Of a stretch of 64,000 bases of DNA, positions 36,841 to 47,968 are shown piece by piece; within the stretch, counting starts at the first letter, position 1; the number at the start of each line of letters is the position of its first letter. The notes below the pieces were generated by a model. That model was given only the letters and a program-made list of their open reading frames with translations. It was not told where the DNA came from and searched no databases. A program made the translations under genes and the position numbers. Source of the DNA: Acridotheres tristis (taxonomy: Eukaryota; Chordata; Aves; Passeriformes; Sturnidae); assembly GCA_037013685.1 (NCBI GenBank), contig CM072885.1, positions 72,069,285 through 72,133,284 on the forward strand, written 5' to 3'.

Positions 36841-37389
36841 CCGCTGCGGGGCGGAGTGCGGAGCGCGGGCGGTGCTGCCGCCGGCTGCGGGGGGGAAGCG
36901 GTGGCGCAGACGGCACTGGCGGCGGGGGAGGAGGAAGAGGAGAAAGAGGAGGAGGGGGAGGAGGGGGAAGAGGAGGAGGAGGATCACTTGCTCTCCCTCG
37001 CCGCCGCGGGGGTGGTGCTGAGCTGCCTGGCCGCCGTGACATGGCTGGTGCTGGAGCTGAGGCAGGGCGTCCTCATGCTCGCCGTGACTAGCGCGGCCAA
37101 GACCACGTCCCTCGTCGCCTTGGAGAGGGTCCCGGCGTCCTGGCGGCCCTACCTGGCCTACCTGCTGGGGCTGCTGGGCATCCTTCTGGCCGGCTACGCC
37201 GAGCGGCTGTGGCCCCCGCGCCGGGCCGCCCCGCTGGCCGAGCCTCCCGCCGCGCCCCCGGCCGCGCACGAAGCCCCGGGGCCCCGGCGGCGCCGGCGCT
37301 CCAGCTCCATGATCTCCCCCGACATGTCGGGCGGCGGCGGCGGCAAGACGCACCGGAGAACCTCGCTGCCCTGCATCCCCCGGGAGCAG
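36841..37389 (+). CDS. PDE3A: PDE3A, 3' part of first coding exon (partial)
   Basis: PDE3A hydrolyses cAMP and cGMP, is inhibited by cGMP, and is membrane-associated through its N-terminal hydrophobic region. In heart, smooth muscle, platelets and oocytes it limits cAMP signalling. The 183 visible codons match that N-terminal region, not the catalytic domain. In order they hold an L-R-G-G-V and C-G-G-E-A segment, an acidic insertion, the helix motif [17 protein letters not shown] (36985 on), [20 protein letters not shown] (37138 on), a basic cluster R-R-R-R-R-S-S-S (37285-37308), and [12 protein letters not shown] (37354-37389). The last two correspond to known PKA/AKT and 14-3-3 related phosphorylation sites of PDE3A. 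The paralogue PDE3B differs clearly in the helix segments. The exon ends after a complete codon (phase 0 intron). No ATG precedes the recognised part in this frame, which is open back to a stop at 36571-36573, so the true start is not visible. The open frame beyond 37389 is intronic readthrough. Confidence 0.93.
36928..36981 (+). repeat. PDE3A: In-frame glutamate-rich insertion in PDE3A exon 1
   Basis: Eighteen consecutive codons are almost all GAG or GAA (one AAA and two GGG). They give an acidic stretch between a glycine (36925) and the conserved Asp-His (36982-36987) that begins the next transmembrane motif. In mammalian PDE3A, as I recall it, a single glutamate occupies this place, so about 17 codons are extra. 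The purine-rich triplet pattern points to repeat expansion in the coding sequence. The reading frame is kept. Confidence 0.8.
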
Positions 37390-37395
37390 GTAGGG
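37387..37395 (+). other. PDE3A: Splice donor of PDE3A first coding exon
   Basis: CAG|GTAGGG: the exon ends at 37389 after the Gln codon of the conserved I-P-R-E-Q sequence, and the intron begins with GT at 37390. The position agrees with the known exon 1 boundary of vertebrate PDE3A. The match to the donor consensus is good, though G rather than A follows GTA. Confidence 0.88.
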
Positions 37396-38020
37396 CACGG
37401 GCTGGGGGGACGCGGCGCCGAACTTTGCCGGGGGTCCCGGCGGAGGCGCGGGGAGCTCCCGGCGCTCTCCGCTCGGTGCGGGCTTTCCCCGGAGCGCCGC
37501 GGCGCCGAGAGCCCGGCACAGCTCGGGACGGGCCGGGCTCAGCCGGGCTCTCCGCACCAGCCCCGGGGCGGGCAGAGCTCGGGCTGTGCTGTTCTCCTAC
37601 AGCTGGGGCTTTTCCTAAAGCCGCCCGAGGCAGCGCTGGGGCGCTCGGTGCCCGCTCGGTGCCCGCTCGGTGCCCGCTGGGCTCCCGGAGCCGCTGCGAA
37701 CCCGCAGAAGCTGCGCTCAGCGCAGCCTTCCCCAGCATCCCTGCGGAGCCCAGCTCTCTCAAACCTCTCGGTTCCTAGAAAGGTGCCTTAGCCTTTTAAA
37801 GCCCGCTTTCGGCTCGGAAGGGCTGTGTGCGTGAGCCAAGCAGGCTGTCCCCGCGGGGAGCAGTCCCTTATCGGGGCGGTAGCCTGCCCGCCGGGGCTCT
37901 CTCTGCCCTTTGCCTCCCGGGCTGTTCCCGTGCGGTAATCAGTCAATAGCTCCGCTCCGCCTGGCTGCGGGAGCCCGTGCGAGGCACACGCGATTTATCT
38001 CAGCTTTGTTTTCCCTGCGA

Positions 38021-40924
38021 GGCTGCGATTGCAAAGGCTGAGCGAGAACTTTATTGCCAGCGCTGCGCTCCTTTCAGTGCGCGCCCCAGAGAAAACCTGC
38101 AGAAAGAAGCAGTTGGAGCGCCGGTATCTTTAGCGCACAGCTCTACAGAGTCCTGACACGACACTCAGTGGCTTTAGCTCTGCGCTTGAAGCGATTCTCG
38201 GTTGTGTTGAGGTTTAATATTGCCCCACAGAAGTATCACGGTATGGGTCGCCTGTAACTGAGCGTCTCGAAAGTCAGCGCAAGCCCGGCTGAGCAGTGGA
38301 AGGGGAAACCTGGGGGGAAAATGAGTATCAAAAGGTGTTAAGCTTTTATTTTTTTCCAATTGGTGTTGAAAATGATTCTGTGCGCTGTGGTCAAGTGAAG
38401 CGTGGTGTCATACACCGAAGGTTTTCTTTCAGGTGGCTTTCTGGATAAACAGCAAGGTATTTTCCAAGTGATGGCGTCTAACTGCATGGTCCGGGCGCTA
38501 GTTTGTTTCTGGAAATAGTTTGATTACATCCCTTTGTGGTTGGTTTTGACATTTCTTAGAAGAGGGCCTGACAACCTTATATACCTGAGACTTGTTTTAC
38601 AGCAAATGTACTTATTTATAACAGTTTTGTTTAGGTAAAGTAAATATTTACCACCGACAAATGCAGTGTGAAAAAGTAGAAAACTGCCCCCAGTTCTGGC
38701 TTTAACAGGAACTGAGAAGGAACGGTGTAAGAGTAATTTGTAAATACAATAAGGCACGAAATTAAAACTGTTTATGCTTACTTGGTGATGCTAGGCATTT
38801 CTGGTGGTTTCATGCAATAACCATTTGTAAGGTTTTAAACCTATTTTCCACTTGCTTTCTCACTTCCAATAAATGCAGCCTTTCAGTTAACATCTCTAAA
38901 TGCAATCATTTGGCGACGGGAGTCGGTGACCGTGGTCCTTGTCCCTCTCATGGAGGGACTCCAAACCCCTGCACGTTCCAGAATGTGGAACTGCTGGTGG
39001 GTAACCAGGTTCTTTTCCCTCCCTGATGCTGCATTACCTGGGGGCAGGGGTCAGCTTGCCCTGAGCCATTCCCACGTCCAGGCTGTGGGGCTGGGCTGGA
39101 GTTAGCTGCCAACTGTTCGGTTCGCCCTGCAGGATTTTGGCAAATTTCTCTGTCTTTTGTTCCCACTCACCGTTAATCAATAGGGAGATCTGGTATTGCT
39201 TGTGTCACTGTGTGTGTGATTAGAAATGAACGATTACTTTGGAGTTTGGGGAAACTTTCTGTATTTTTTTTATTTTTTTTTTAGCACAATGTGGCTGTGT
39301 GTATGTGAACTCCTCTCCCTAAAAGCTATTCTCTTAAATAAATGTTAGCATGATAGAAAAATGGAAAAGCTGAAACAAAGCTCTCAAAGAAATGATGGGA
39401 GAAGTGGGACTCTCTTGCAGCAAACAAAGTTTATGTTTATAGCGAAAATCAGCTCCCTGCAGACTTAAAGACAGCACAGGTAAATGTTTTTCTTTTGGAC
39501 AGTTTTAAAATATAATATGTTAAAAATAGAGATGAGGGCTTTGAAAGAAAACCAGGCCTTCTCTTGCCCCCGTGTTTTTAAAAAACATGCCCTGAATGTT
39601 TCTGGTCTTGTTTGTACATCTGTGAGCTGCCAATAGTTTTCATAAGGAAATAGATCCACTTTATTGCTTTGAAATCCGTACTCCAATTTACTGAGTAACA
39701 TCAGGCAAAGTTTTAGAGATCTTTCCCATCACCTCCTGTGTAACTTTTCTTATTGCTGAGCATTTAACTGAGCTTTTATTTTTTCCAAAATTTGATTACC
39801 TTCATATCTGACTGTTCCTGTTAATATGAGATTCTGTGAAAGTTGGAATTTTTGAACTTTATTTTTTTAGTCACTCACATCTCAGTTACAGTCTGAATTC
39901 TTCTCTACTAGAATTCGAAGGTGAATCTATGTGGCATTGTGATGTGAAGGACAGTAGCAGGAATTGCAAACTGACAGCAGGGATATTGTATTAGCACATC
40001 TTGTGTTAGCTGCCTATCAGTTCCAAAAAGAATTTGAAAAGCAAAGCTTTCATTAAAAAAAAAGCCACCATCCAGAATTCAAACGAGGCAAACTTCTGTT
40101 GTTGCTAAAAGTGCTCTTTCCCCAGTGTTAGTTTAATTCTGTGCTTTTTGTGGTTGTTTTTTGTATATGTTCTCTCTCTTTCCCGACTTTGGCAGTCTTT
40201 GGATGAAATCCTGCAGGCTGGTGTGTGTGTAGATCTCATTGAGGAATGTGCTCCCAGCCGAGTGTTGTGTCCCTGTGATTTCATCAAGGCTGGCTGAGGA
40301 TGCTCAGCCAGATTTGAGAGAGGATGCCGAGCAAAATTGTGAATGGATGGATAAGACAGGGAAGGAATGAATGAAGAAATACCTTTTTAAATTTTTTTTT
40401 CTTTTGCCAGTAAATGCAAAAGTGCCACCAGGGAGATGGGCTTTGGGTGTTTTTTCTCCAGGCTTTTGCAAACGTTTTATCTCTCCCTAAAAGTGCGGAG
40501 AGGAGGTTGGTGGGGGTAGGGAGGGGAGCAGAACCGTGTTCTCTGTGTTGTTTTTTCCCGTTAAAATATTATAATGCCCGTGTGCTCCGGGGTTTGCCTG
40601 TGATTGATGTGTTCATCTCGAATCCAGCAGTCCAAGGGGATGGTTTTGCCTGGGTGGGGGGAATGCTGCACGGGAGATTGGAGCTGGGAAAGTTTAAACC
40701 CTGATGGAGACTCCTGACTTGGCTTTCGAGCTCTGCTTGTTTGTTTTGTTTAGGGGAACGGGAAGCTGTCAGCTACCTTGGATTTATTACAAGGATGTGA
40801 TATTTACAGCTGCTGCAAATAGCTTGGTTTGCTTTTGTAGGATTATTTTTTTTTACCGTAGACTCTAGGGGTGGAGCACACATCCATGTCTGAAGGACTT
40901 TGTGGTCCCCCCAGCTGGTGGGTG
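38021..40924. other. Intronic DNA, nothing recognised
   Basis: AT-rich intronic sequence after the CpG island. There are no exons, named repeats or convincing open frames, only short T runs (for example near 39267-39282). Confidence 0.5.
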
Positions 40925-41915
40925 CCAGCCCTGTGTGACACAGGGCTCTGATGTCCCCAGGGCCAGCCCTGTGTGACACAGGGCTCTGATGTCCCCAGGG
41001 CCAGCCCTGTGTGACACAGGGCTCTGGTGTCCCCAGGGCCAGCCCTGTGTGACACAGGGCTCTGATGTCCCCAGGGCCAGCCCTGTGTGACACAGGGCTC
41101 TGATGTCCCCAGGGCCAGCCCTGTGTGACACAGGACTCTGATGTCCCCAGGGCCAGTCCTGTGTGACACAGGGCTCTGGTGTCCCCAGGGCCAGCCCTGT
41201 GTGACACAGGGCTCTGATGTCCCCAGGGCCAGCCCTGTGTGACACAGGACTCTGATGTCCCCAGGGCCAGTCCTGTGTGACACAGGACCCTGATGTCCCC
41301 AGTGCCAGCCCTGTGTGACACAGGGCTCTGATGTCCCCAGGGCCAGCCCTGTGTGACACAGGGCTCTGGTGTCCCCAGGGCCAGCCCTGTGTGACAGAGG
41401 GCTCTGATGTCCCCCGTGCCAGCCCTGTGTGACACAGGGCTCTGATGTCCCCAGGGCCAGCCCTGTGTGACACAGGGCTCTGATGTCCCCAGGGCCAGCC
41501 CTGTGTGACACAGGGCTCTGATGTCCCCAGTGCCAGCCCTGTGTGACACAGGGCTCTGATGTCCCCAGGGCCAGCCCTGTGTGACACAGGGCTCTGATGT
41601 CCCCAGGGCCAGCCCTGTGTGACACAGGGCTCTGGTGTCCCCAGTGCCAGCCCTGTGTGACACAGGGCTCTGGTGTCCCCCGTGCCAGCCCTGTGTGACA
41701 CAGGGCTCTGATGTCCCCAGTGCCAGCCCTGTGTGACACAGGGCTCTGATGTCCCCAGGGCCAGCCCTGTGTGACACAGGACTCTGATGTCCCCAGGGCC
41801 AGCCCTGTGTGACACAGGGCTCTGATGTCCCCAGTGCCAGCCCTGTGTGACACAGGGCTCTGATGTCCCCAGGGCCAGCCCTGTGTGACACAGGGCTCTG
41901 GTGTCCCCAGGGCCA
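40925..41915. repeat. 38-bp minisatellite with hairpin in each unit, 26 copies
   Basis: Twenty-six units of 38 bp. Most contain GCCCTGTGTGACACAGGGC, a perfect inverted repeat with 9-bp arms around a single G, followed by TCTGATGTCCCCAGGGCCA or close variants. Changes such as GGACTC, CAGTCCTG and GACAGAGGG mark individual units and often break the hairpin arm. The unit is not a multiple of three and lacks stops on the reverse strand, where three overlapping frames of 316-372 codons appear. They are not genes. Confidence 0.97.
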
Positions 41916-44286
41916 GGTCAGAGCCCCAGGTACAAACTGCAGCCTTGCTCTCTGCCTCCTAGGGCAGGCAGGTTTTCCATCCCTAGAAATAAATCCTCAG
42001 GAATTGCTCTTTTGCCCTTTCCCTCCTCCTGGGCAGTTGGAGAAGGAGAAATCTTTTTGCTTTTCTTTGCTCAGGCCAGGTCTGAGGGTCTGTCACTTCT
42101 TTTCAGTTGGTTTGGGACTTGGGAGCTGCTTCGTGCTGCCCCATCCTTTCTCTCCTTGTTCAGTTATTTTTTCAGGCTGGTAACTTTGGTGCCAGACTTG
42201 TCTGCCTTCCTTGGGCAGCAGCAATGGTTTTTTTTTGCAGGATGGGCAGTTTTTGCTGCGGTTCTGGGCTGTAGCTGTGCTGGTTCCCGGCTCTAGCCTG
42301 GGAAAGCCCAGCCTGGTTATCAGCGCCTGTCTGCGGAGCCGAGACAGCGCTGCGCAGTCCCATGGGCAGGATATCTCTGCGGTGATAACAGCTAACAACT
42401 GCCCAGGAAAAGAAATCTATTTGTCAGTTTTCCTTTTCTTCCAAGGGAAAATGAAGGCTTTATCACCTCTCGTTGTTCGATAGTGAGAGCTTTGTTAGTA
42501 CCAGGAATTTGTTGCTTCTTCCTCGTTTTGCCTTAAAAAGTAGACAAATGCACCCTTATATTAGAACCAATTTTTAATAATATCGATCCTGTCCTCTGGC
42601 CTGAAAATGGGAGAGATCAGGGCGAAATATAGAGAAATTTAAAATTTTAGAGGGGAGATGGCCGAGTGAATTTAGATACTGAACTTTGTGTAGAAGGCAT
42701 AGGTCTGCTGTTAGACATGTGATGTTTTATACACGTCCTGCTAATGAGGTTCATTGAGCTGTAATTACTCCAGTAAGATTTACTGGCACTGCCATTTAGG
42801 TCACTAAAAACGAAGGGATACTGAGGAGTTATGTCATCTGGTGACTGGCTGAAACACAGCAGTGTAAAATATTTAAGTAAGGCTCCAGGAAAAATCACCC
42901 AGGGATTCCAGACGTAATGCTTTATTTTCTTTTGCATGGCTTCATTTACGCAAACCTGCTCTACTTGGGGTTTTTTCATTTTTCTTTCAGCCTCACAAAA
43001 ATGTTAAAACTGCTGCTGAAACTCCCACGAAGGGCTTAGAATCTATTTTTGTCAATTGGTTAATTCAAGAAATGTATATTATGGTATATTGGCAAAAAAA
43101 GTAAAGTACAGTAGTGACTTTCTGCTCTTTCTGCCTGAAGTGCGAAAATGCAAAGCTGGGGAACTGAAAGAAATCCTGTGTACTCTGGGTTGTCATGTTA
43201 ATTAAATAAACAGCCAGAACAGTGACCCTGTGTATGAAACGTGTTTTGAGAAGCTTGTTGGGGGCTGGAGGGGAAAAACAGTTGACACATGATGTTTTGG
43301 ACCTTAACTGTGACATTTGTATGAATTTGTCCTAATCTGCTCTTAGTGTTCTCACATTCCAGCTGTTTTTTGTGGGAGACTGAGGCATCGCTGTGCCTTG
43401 CAAATAGAAGGAATATTGCTTGGGCTTTTTTTCTTTAAAAAGCAGTATAAAAAAATAACCTCAGCCTGGAAGTGAAAAGGTTGCTGGGTTCTGGTGCCTG
43501 CAAACCGCAGAGCTTGGACTGGGGGTGAGCTGACTGCATCCTAAATGATTGGGGAATGAAAAGAGCTGCTGCAGTTAAGGCTCTGAGCCAGTTCTGTGAT
43601 TTCCTTGGGCGATCTGAGGGAGATGTACAGCTTGTAGCCCTTCCCTTGACACGTGAGGGAAGAAATGTACAGATTCAGGTAACAAAGTGGAACTCGCGTT
43701 TTACTTTGTGCAAGGATTTTTAATTTTTTCCCTCTGCTTGGTTTTGAAGAAGCTTTTTATGAATTACCAAACATTTCCTCAAAGTCTCTTCTGTGTCAGT
43801 CACGGTGTCACTCAAAGAATCACCTCTCCTTTGGACTATGTCGTTTTTCAGGTTTTGGGAGGAAGGTAGGGGTTGGCTTTTCTTTCTTTTTTTGTTTGTT
43901 TTGTCTGTGTTTGTTTGTGGGTTTTTTTTCTCTTTGGTTTTGTTTATTCATTGTTGTTTTTGTGTTTGTCCTGCTCTAAGTCCTGCTGCAAGTTTTGCCT
44001 TAAGCCCTGCTGCAAGTGGTGGCATCAGTTCTTTGTACTGGGAGCAATAAAACCAATAATGAGATGTGATGTCTGTCTGAGTTTTAAGCTGTGGGTGGAA
44101 AATCAGCGATTTTCTGTCTGAACTGCTTTTGGAGATTCACGGGGGTTGTGAGAAGAGGATGTGCTTTACCCCTTTGGCAAGCCTTGGATTCTTTTGGTTT
44201 TTATTTTTTTATTTTTAAATGAAGGGCTTGAGCCGCTTTTCTTCTCCCTCTGTGTGGGTGTGTGCCATTGTCCCGAGCCTCTGGTG
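41916..44286. other. Intronic DNA, nothing recognised
   Basis: About 2.4 kb of mixed intronic sequence, with T-rich/TTTG runs near 43885-43965. Open frames up to 131 codons carry no domain and overlap on both strands. Confidence 0.5.
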
Positions 44287-44605
44287 AAGATGGTGATGGC
44301 GATGATGATGGCGATGATGATGTGATGATGGTGGTGATGGCGATGATGATGGTGGTGATGGTGATGGTGATGATGGTGATGATGATGATGGCGATGATGG
44401 TGATGGGATGGTGATGGTGATGGCGATCATGATGGTGATGGCGATGATGATGGCAGTGATGATGGCGATAGTGATGGTGATGATGATGATGATGATGACG
44501 ATGATAGTGATGATGGCGATGATGGATGGAGATGGTGATGGTGATGATGATGGCTATGATGATGGTGATGATGGTGATGGCGATGATGATGGTGATGATG
44601 ATGAA
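44287..44605. repeat. GAT/GGT trinucleotide-type array
   Basis: About 320 bp of GATGAT, GGTGAT and GGCGAT words in irregular order. The forward frames read mostly Met, Asp and Val; the reverse frames read His, Ile or Ser. The histidine-rich 163-codon reverse frame is a repeat product. Confidence 0.95.
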
Positions 44606-44683
44606 GGTCACTCCCAGCAGGCAGGCAGTGCTGGCGCTGTTGGGCACGAGAGCCCCTGTGCCACTCGCCCTGCGTGGCCAAAC

Positions 44684-44797
44684 CGGGCACAAACCTCAGG
44701 CACAAACCTCAGGCACAAACCTCAGGCACAAACCTCAGGCACAAACCTCAGGCACAAAGCTCAGGCACAAACCTCAGGCACAAACATCAGGCACATC
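44684..44797. repeat. 13-bp GCACAAACCTCAG repeat, 8 copies
   Basis: Eight units of GCACAAACCTCAG with two single-base variants (AAAGCTC and AAACATC) follow the GAT array after a spacer of about 80 bp. The forward frames read Q-A-Q-T-S-G-T-N-L-R-H-K. Not a gene. Confidence 0.95.
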
Positions 44798-45084
44798 TGT
44801 CCGTGGTCCTTGACTCTGCCCATGGCAGAGCTGCTGTTCCAGCCGTGCCCCTCAGGTCCCCGTGGCTCTGTCGGGGGCTGGTCCTGGGTGGTCCCAGGGG
44901 GTCTTTCCTGATGCAGAGCACGCTGGGCACCTCCCCACTCTGTAACCTGTGCCAAGCGAAGGGAAATGCCGTGTGCAGGGAGCAGCACAGACCCTCCCCT
45001 GTGCCAGCTGAGCTCAGTGCCCGTCCTGGCTCCTCAGCTCCAGCAGGAGCTGCGGGGCAGGCTCGGCACAGGGCATGGGGAGGC

Positions 45085-45440
45085 CGCTGGAGCCTCTCCC
45101 CTGGGAGCAGAGGCTGAGGAAGCTGGGCCAGCCTGGCCTGGAGAAGGATGCTTGGGAGGGGATCTTCTCATGATCCACTTACCTGGGGGGTGGGTGCCAG
45201 GAGCAGGGGCCAGGCTGTCCCCAGTGGTGCCCAGCACCGGGGCAAGGGGCACAGACTGGAACCTTGCCCCTGAATGTGAGGGGAAAGTCCCGTGGGAGTG
45301 ACTGAGCCCTGGGGCAGAGCCTTGGAACCTCCTGTGCAGACACTGGCACCTGCCTGGCACCAGCCTGTCCTGCCCTGGCTGCAGGCTTGGGCTGGATCAT
45401 CCGCAGAGCTGCCCCCAAGCCCAGCCCAGAGACTCTGTGC
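45085..45440 (+). mobile_element. CR1 LINE 3' region, degraded
   Basis: Blocks occur in CR1 order on the + strand: CTGGAGCCTCTCCCCTGGGA, GAGGCTGAGGAAGCTGGGCC, CAGCCTGGCCTGGAGAAGG, GGGTGGGTGCCAGGAGCAGG, AGTGGTGCCCAGCACCGGGG, CAAGGGGCACAGACTGGAAC, then a diverged GGCTGGATCATCCGCAGAGC and an end near CTCTGTG. It covers more of the element than the other copies in the window but is heavily substituted and has no coding capacity. Confidence 0.82.
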
Positions 45441-47280
45441 CAAGGGCTGGTGAGATAAAAGATCCTTCCCGGGAGATGGATGGGAGCTCCCAGAGTGCCA
45501 CATCAAGGGCTGCTGAGCAGAAGGGAAAATGGGCAGCTCAGGGAATGTGCTGGTGGTTACAGGAGTTTGGTCAGTGAAATGGCATTGTTGGGTTTGAACC
45601 TGTCAAGGAAAGCGTTTTGTGTCAGCTGGCACTGCTGGCCACTGGAAAGATTTTGTGTGTGAGGTTTTAGAATGGAATCAGTGAAGGCATGGCATGGAGC
45701 GCTGTACCGAGTTTTGGTCAGACATGCAGAGTGACTGGGGTTCACAGACAGCCCAAACTCCTGAGCCTCATCTAAGACTGAAATTCCACCTAAAACCAGA
45801 TCTGACTGAGGGGTATTGACAAGGTATTTGCCTAAAAATGAAAGAATAGAAAGGAATTCGGGGGAAAAAAAAGAAGAAAAAACTACACCCCCAACCTCAA
45901 AACAAACTACCCCCAAACCTTTTATTTTTAAACTGCTACAGAGAAGTCTGATTGTGGTAGAAATATACGCTGATGGTGGGAAATACGTGCAAGTTACAAG
46001 GTATGAATGAAGCTCTTCCAGCACAGACATTTGTGTTTGTTATTTATTGAAGTGTACAGGCCAAACAGGTTGAAGATTAGAAAAATTGGGGTTTTTAAAA
46101 AATCTGGTACTGGTTAGAAGGAAAGTTCCCAGTTGCTCTGTGTGTGCTTTGGTGACTGCACTGCTTTATCTGAAGTGCCCACGGACTGGGACCGATCACT
46201 GCACGACTCTGCATTTTTACTGCAATTAACTGCTGAAAAAAAGTTAGGGAGGAGATATTAATGAGCATCAATACAGCTAAAGGCTCTCCTTCTGCCCCTG
46301 CACAAGGCTGGAAAATTACAAAACCTCCACATATCAGAAATAGCTCAGAGCATAGCTGAGGCCTCCTTGGCTAATACCCCCAATCCACCAGTGAAATATG
46401 TGGGGTTAAAGTGGTTTCTTTGACTTTTGTATTTTGTAGGTTGGCTTTGTTTCATAGTGAGAATTATGCTTTGGTTTGAATTATAAAATAAAATGAAATT
46501 ATATTCTGCGTCATTCTGTTGGGGTTTTTTTTTTTAATGGGATTTTTGTCTGCCTAACTCTGTAGGAGTGGAGCTTTTCAAATATCCCCATGATGCTTTT
46601 TCTGATGGTTGCTGAAGTCCTGAGGCACACCCTGCTGACGGTTTAAAAAAAGCAACCCTTCATCTCAGACTGCTCGGTCCTCTTAGAAATATCTCAGCTG
46701 CATTAAAAGCTGTGTGGAGTAGAAATACGGTGGTGCCTGCTGGAAAACTATTGCTGTGTTTTGAGGATCAAGTCACTGAGGGTTTATTTTTTGTTTCAAG
46801 AAAGCTTATAGTGTCTGGTTGTCTTTGAGTAAATCATAATACTGCAGGGGAACAATTATTACTGAACTTCAAAACTGAGTATTGGCTTATCCCGAGCAGC
46901 ATCCTTGTGTCTGATTTTTGAGTGAATTTGTCCAGTTGTGAAATGAATTCCAGACAGGGAAAGAATGGAGTTATTTGAGTGGTGAAGGTAAATGATTTTT
47001 TGAACTGTGGCACTCCCAGCAGGTTGATGGTGCCTCGCTGGCCTCTCTGTGTGCTGGAGTTGCTGCCAGGGCCCAGCAATAACCTGAATGCTCCTCACCC
47101 TGCCGTGCAGACACTTCGGGTCTCTTGCACTTGCTTTTGCTGCATGGTTTTAAATAAACGCATGCACGTTTGTGTTTGTAATGTCTGTTTTGTTAGCCGT
47201 GTAACAGAAAAATGAGGATTCTTGGCAAATAATCCCCCCGGATTGCCCCTGAGGTGGCTGTGTGCTGTCGGTGGCCGTGT
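45441..47280. other. Intronic DNA, nothing recognised
   Basis: Mixed intronic sequence. A 157-codon reverse frame (45557-46030) has no recognised domain. A-rich and C-rich low-complexity stretches lie at about 45862-45925. Confidence 0.45.
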
Positions 47281-47968
47281 GCAGGAGCAGCCCAGGGGCT
47301 TTGTGTGCTTTGTGCGGGCACAGGCTGGGGCAGCCCAGGGGCTTTGTGTGCTTTGTGTGTGTGGGCACAGGCTGGGGCAGCCCAGGGGCTTTGTGTGCTT
47401 TGTGCGGGCACAGGCTGGGGCAGCCCAGGGGCTTTGTGTGGGCACAGGCTGGGGCAGCCCAGGGGCTCTGTGTGCTTTGTGTGGGCACAGGCTGGGGCAG
47501 CCCAGGGGCTCTGTGTGCTTTGTGTGGGCACAGGCTGGAGCAGCCCAGGGGCTTTGTGTGCTTTGTGTGGGCACAGGCTGGGGCAGCCCAGGGGCTCTGT
47601 GTGCTTTGTGTGGGCACAGGCTGGGGCAGCCCAGGGGCTTTGTGTGCTTTGTGCGGGCACAGGCTGGGGCAGCCCAGGGGCTCTGTGTGCTTTGTGTGGG
47701 CACAGGCTGGGGCAGCCCAGGGGCTTTCTGTGGGCACAGGCTGGGGCAGCCCAGGGGCTCTGTGTGCTTTGTGCGGGCACAGGCTGGGGCAGCCCAGGGG
47801 CTTTGTGTGCTTTGTGTGGGCACAGGCTGGGGCAGCCCAGGGGCTCTGTGTGCTTTGTGCGGGCACAGGCTGGGGCAGCCCAGGGGCTTTGTGTGCTTTG
47901 TGCGGGCACAGGCTGGGGCAGCCCAGGGGCTCTGTGTGCTTTGTGTGGGCACAGGCTGGGGCTCAGAC
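47281..47968. repeat. 43-bp minisatellite, 16 copies
   Basis: Sixteen copies of GCAGCCCAGGGGCTTTGTGT plus TGCTTTGTGCGGGCACAGGCTGGG-type sequence, mostly 43-46 bp apart, with a few shortened units of about 31 bp that lack the TGTGCTTTGTG part. C/T (CTCTGTG versus CTTTGTG) and CGG/TGG variants identify single units. Open frames of up to 323 codons on both strands arise from the array. Confidence 0.96.

Larger units (their letters stand above)
35420..38020. promoter_or_regulatory. PDE3A: CpG island covering the PDE3A 5' region
   Basis: Base composition changes abruptly from AT-rich to strongly GC-rich with very frequent CG dinucleotides, and returns to AT-rich sequence after about 38,000. A less CpG-dense gap lies at about 36,100-36,180, with a short AT tract at about 36,391-36,416. 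The island encloses the first PDE3A coding exon, as is usual for vertebrate promoters. Boundaries are estimates by eye. Open frames of up to 382 codons on both strands within the island result from the lack of AT-rich stops. Confidence 0.85.

Noticed and set aside
36409..37557. 382-codon reverse-strand frame over PDE3A exon 1
   Set aside because: It is a shadow of the GC-rich coding exon on the opposite strand.
37390..37791. Continuation of the PDE3A frame past the donor
   Set aside because: The exon ends at a conserved boundary with a good GT donor, and the peptide beyond it does not resemble PDE3A.
40773..41891. Reverse-strand frames of 316-372 codons with repeats
   Set aside because: The 38-bp array is open in three reverse frames at once, as expected of a stop-free unit.
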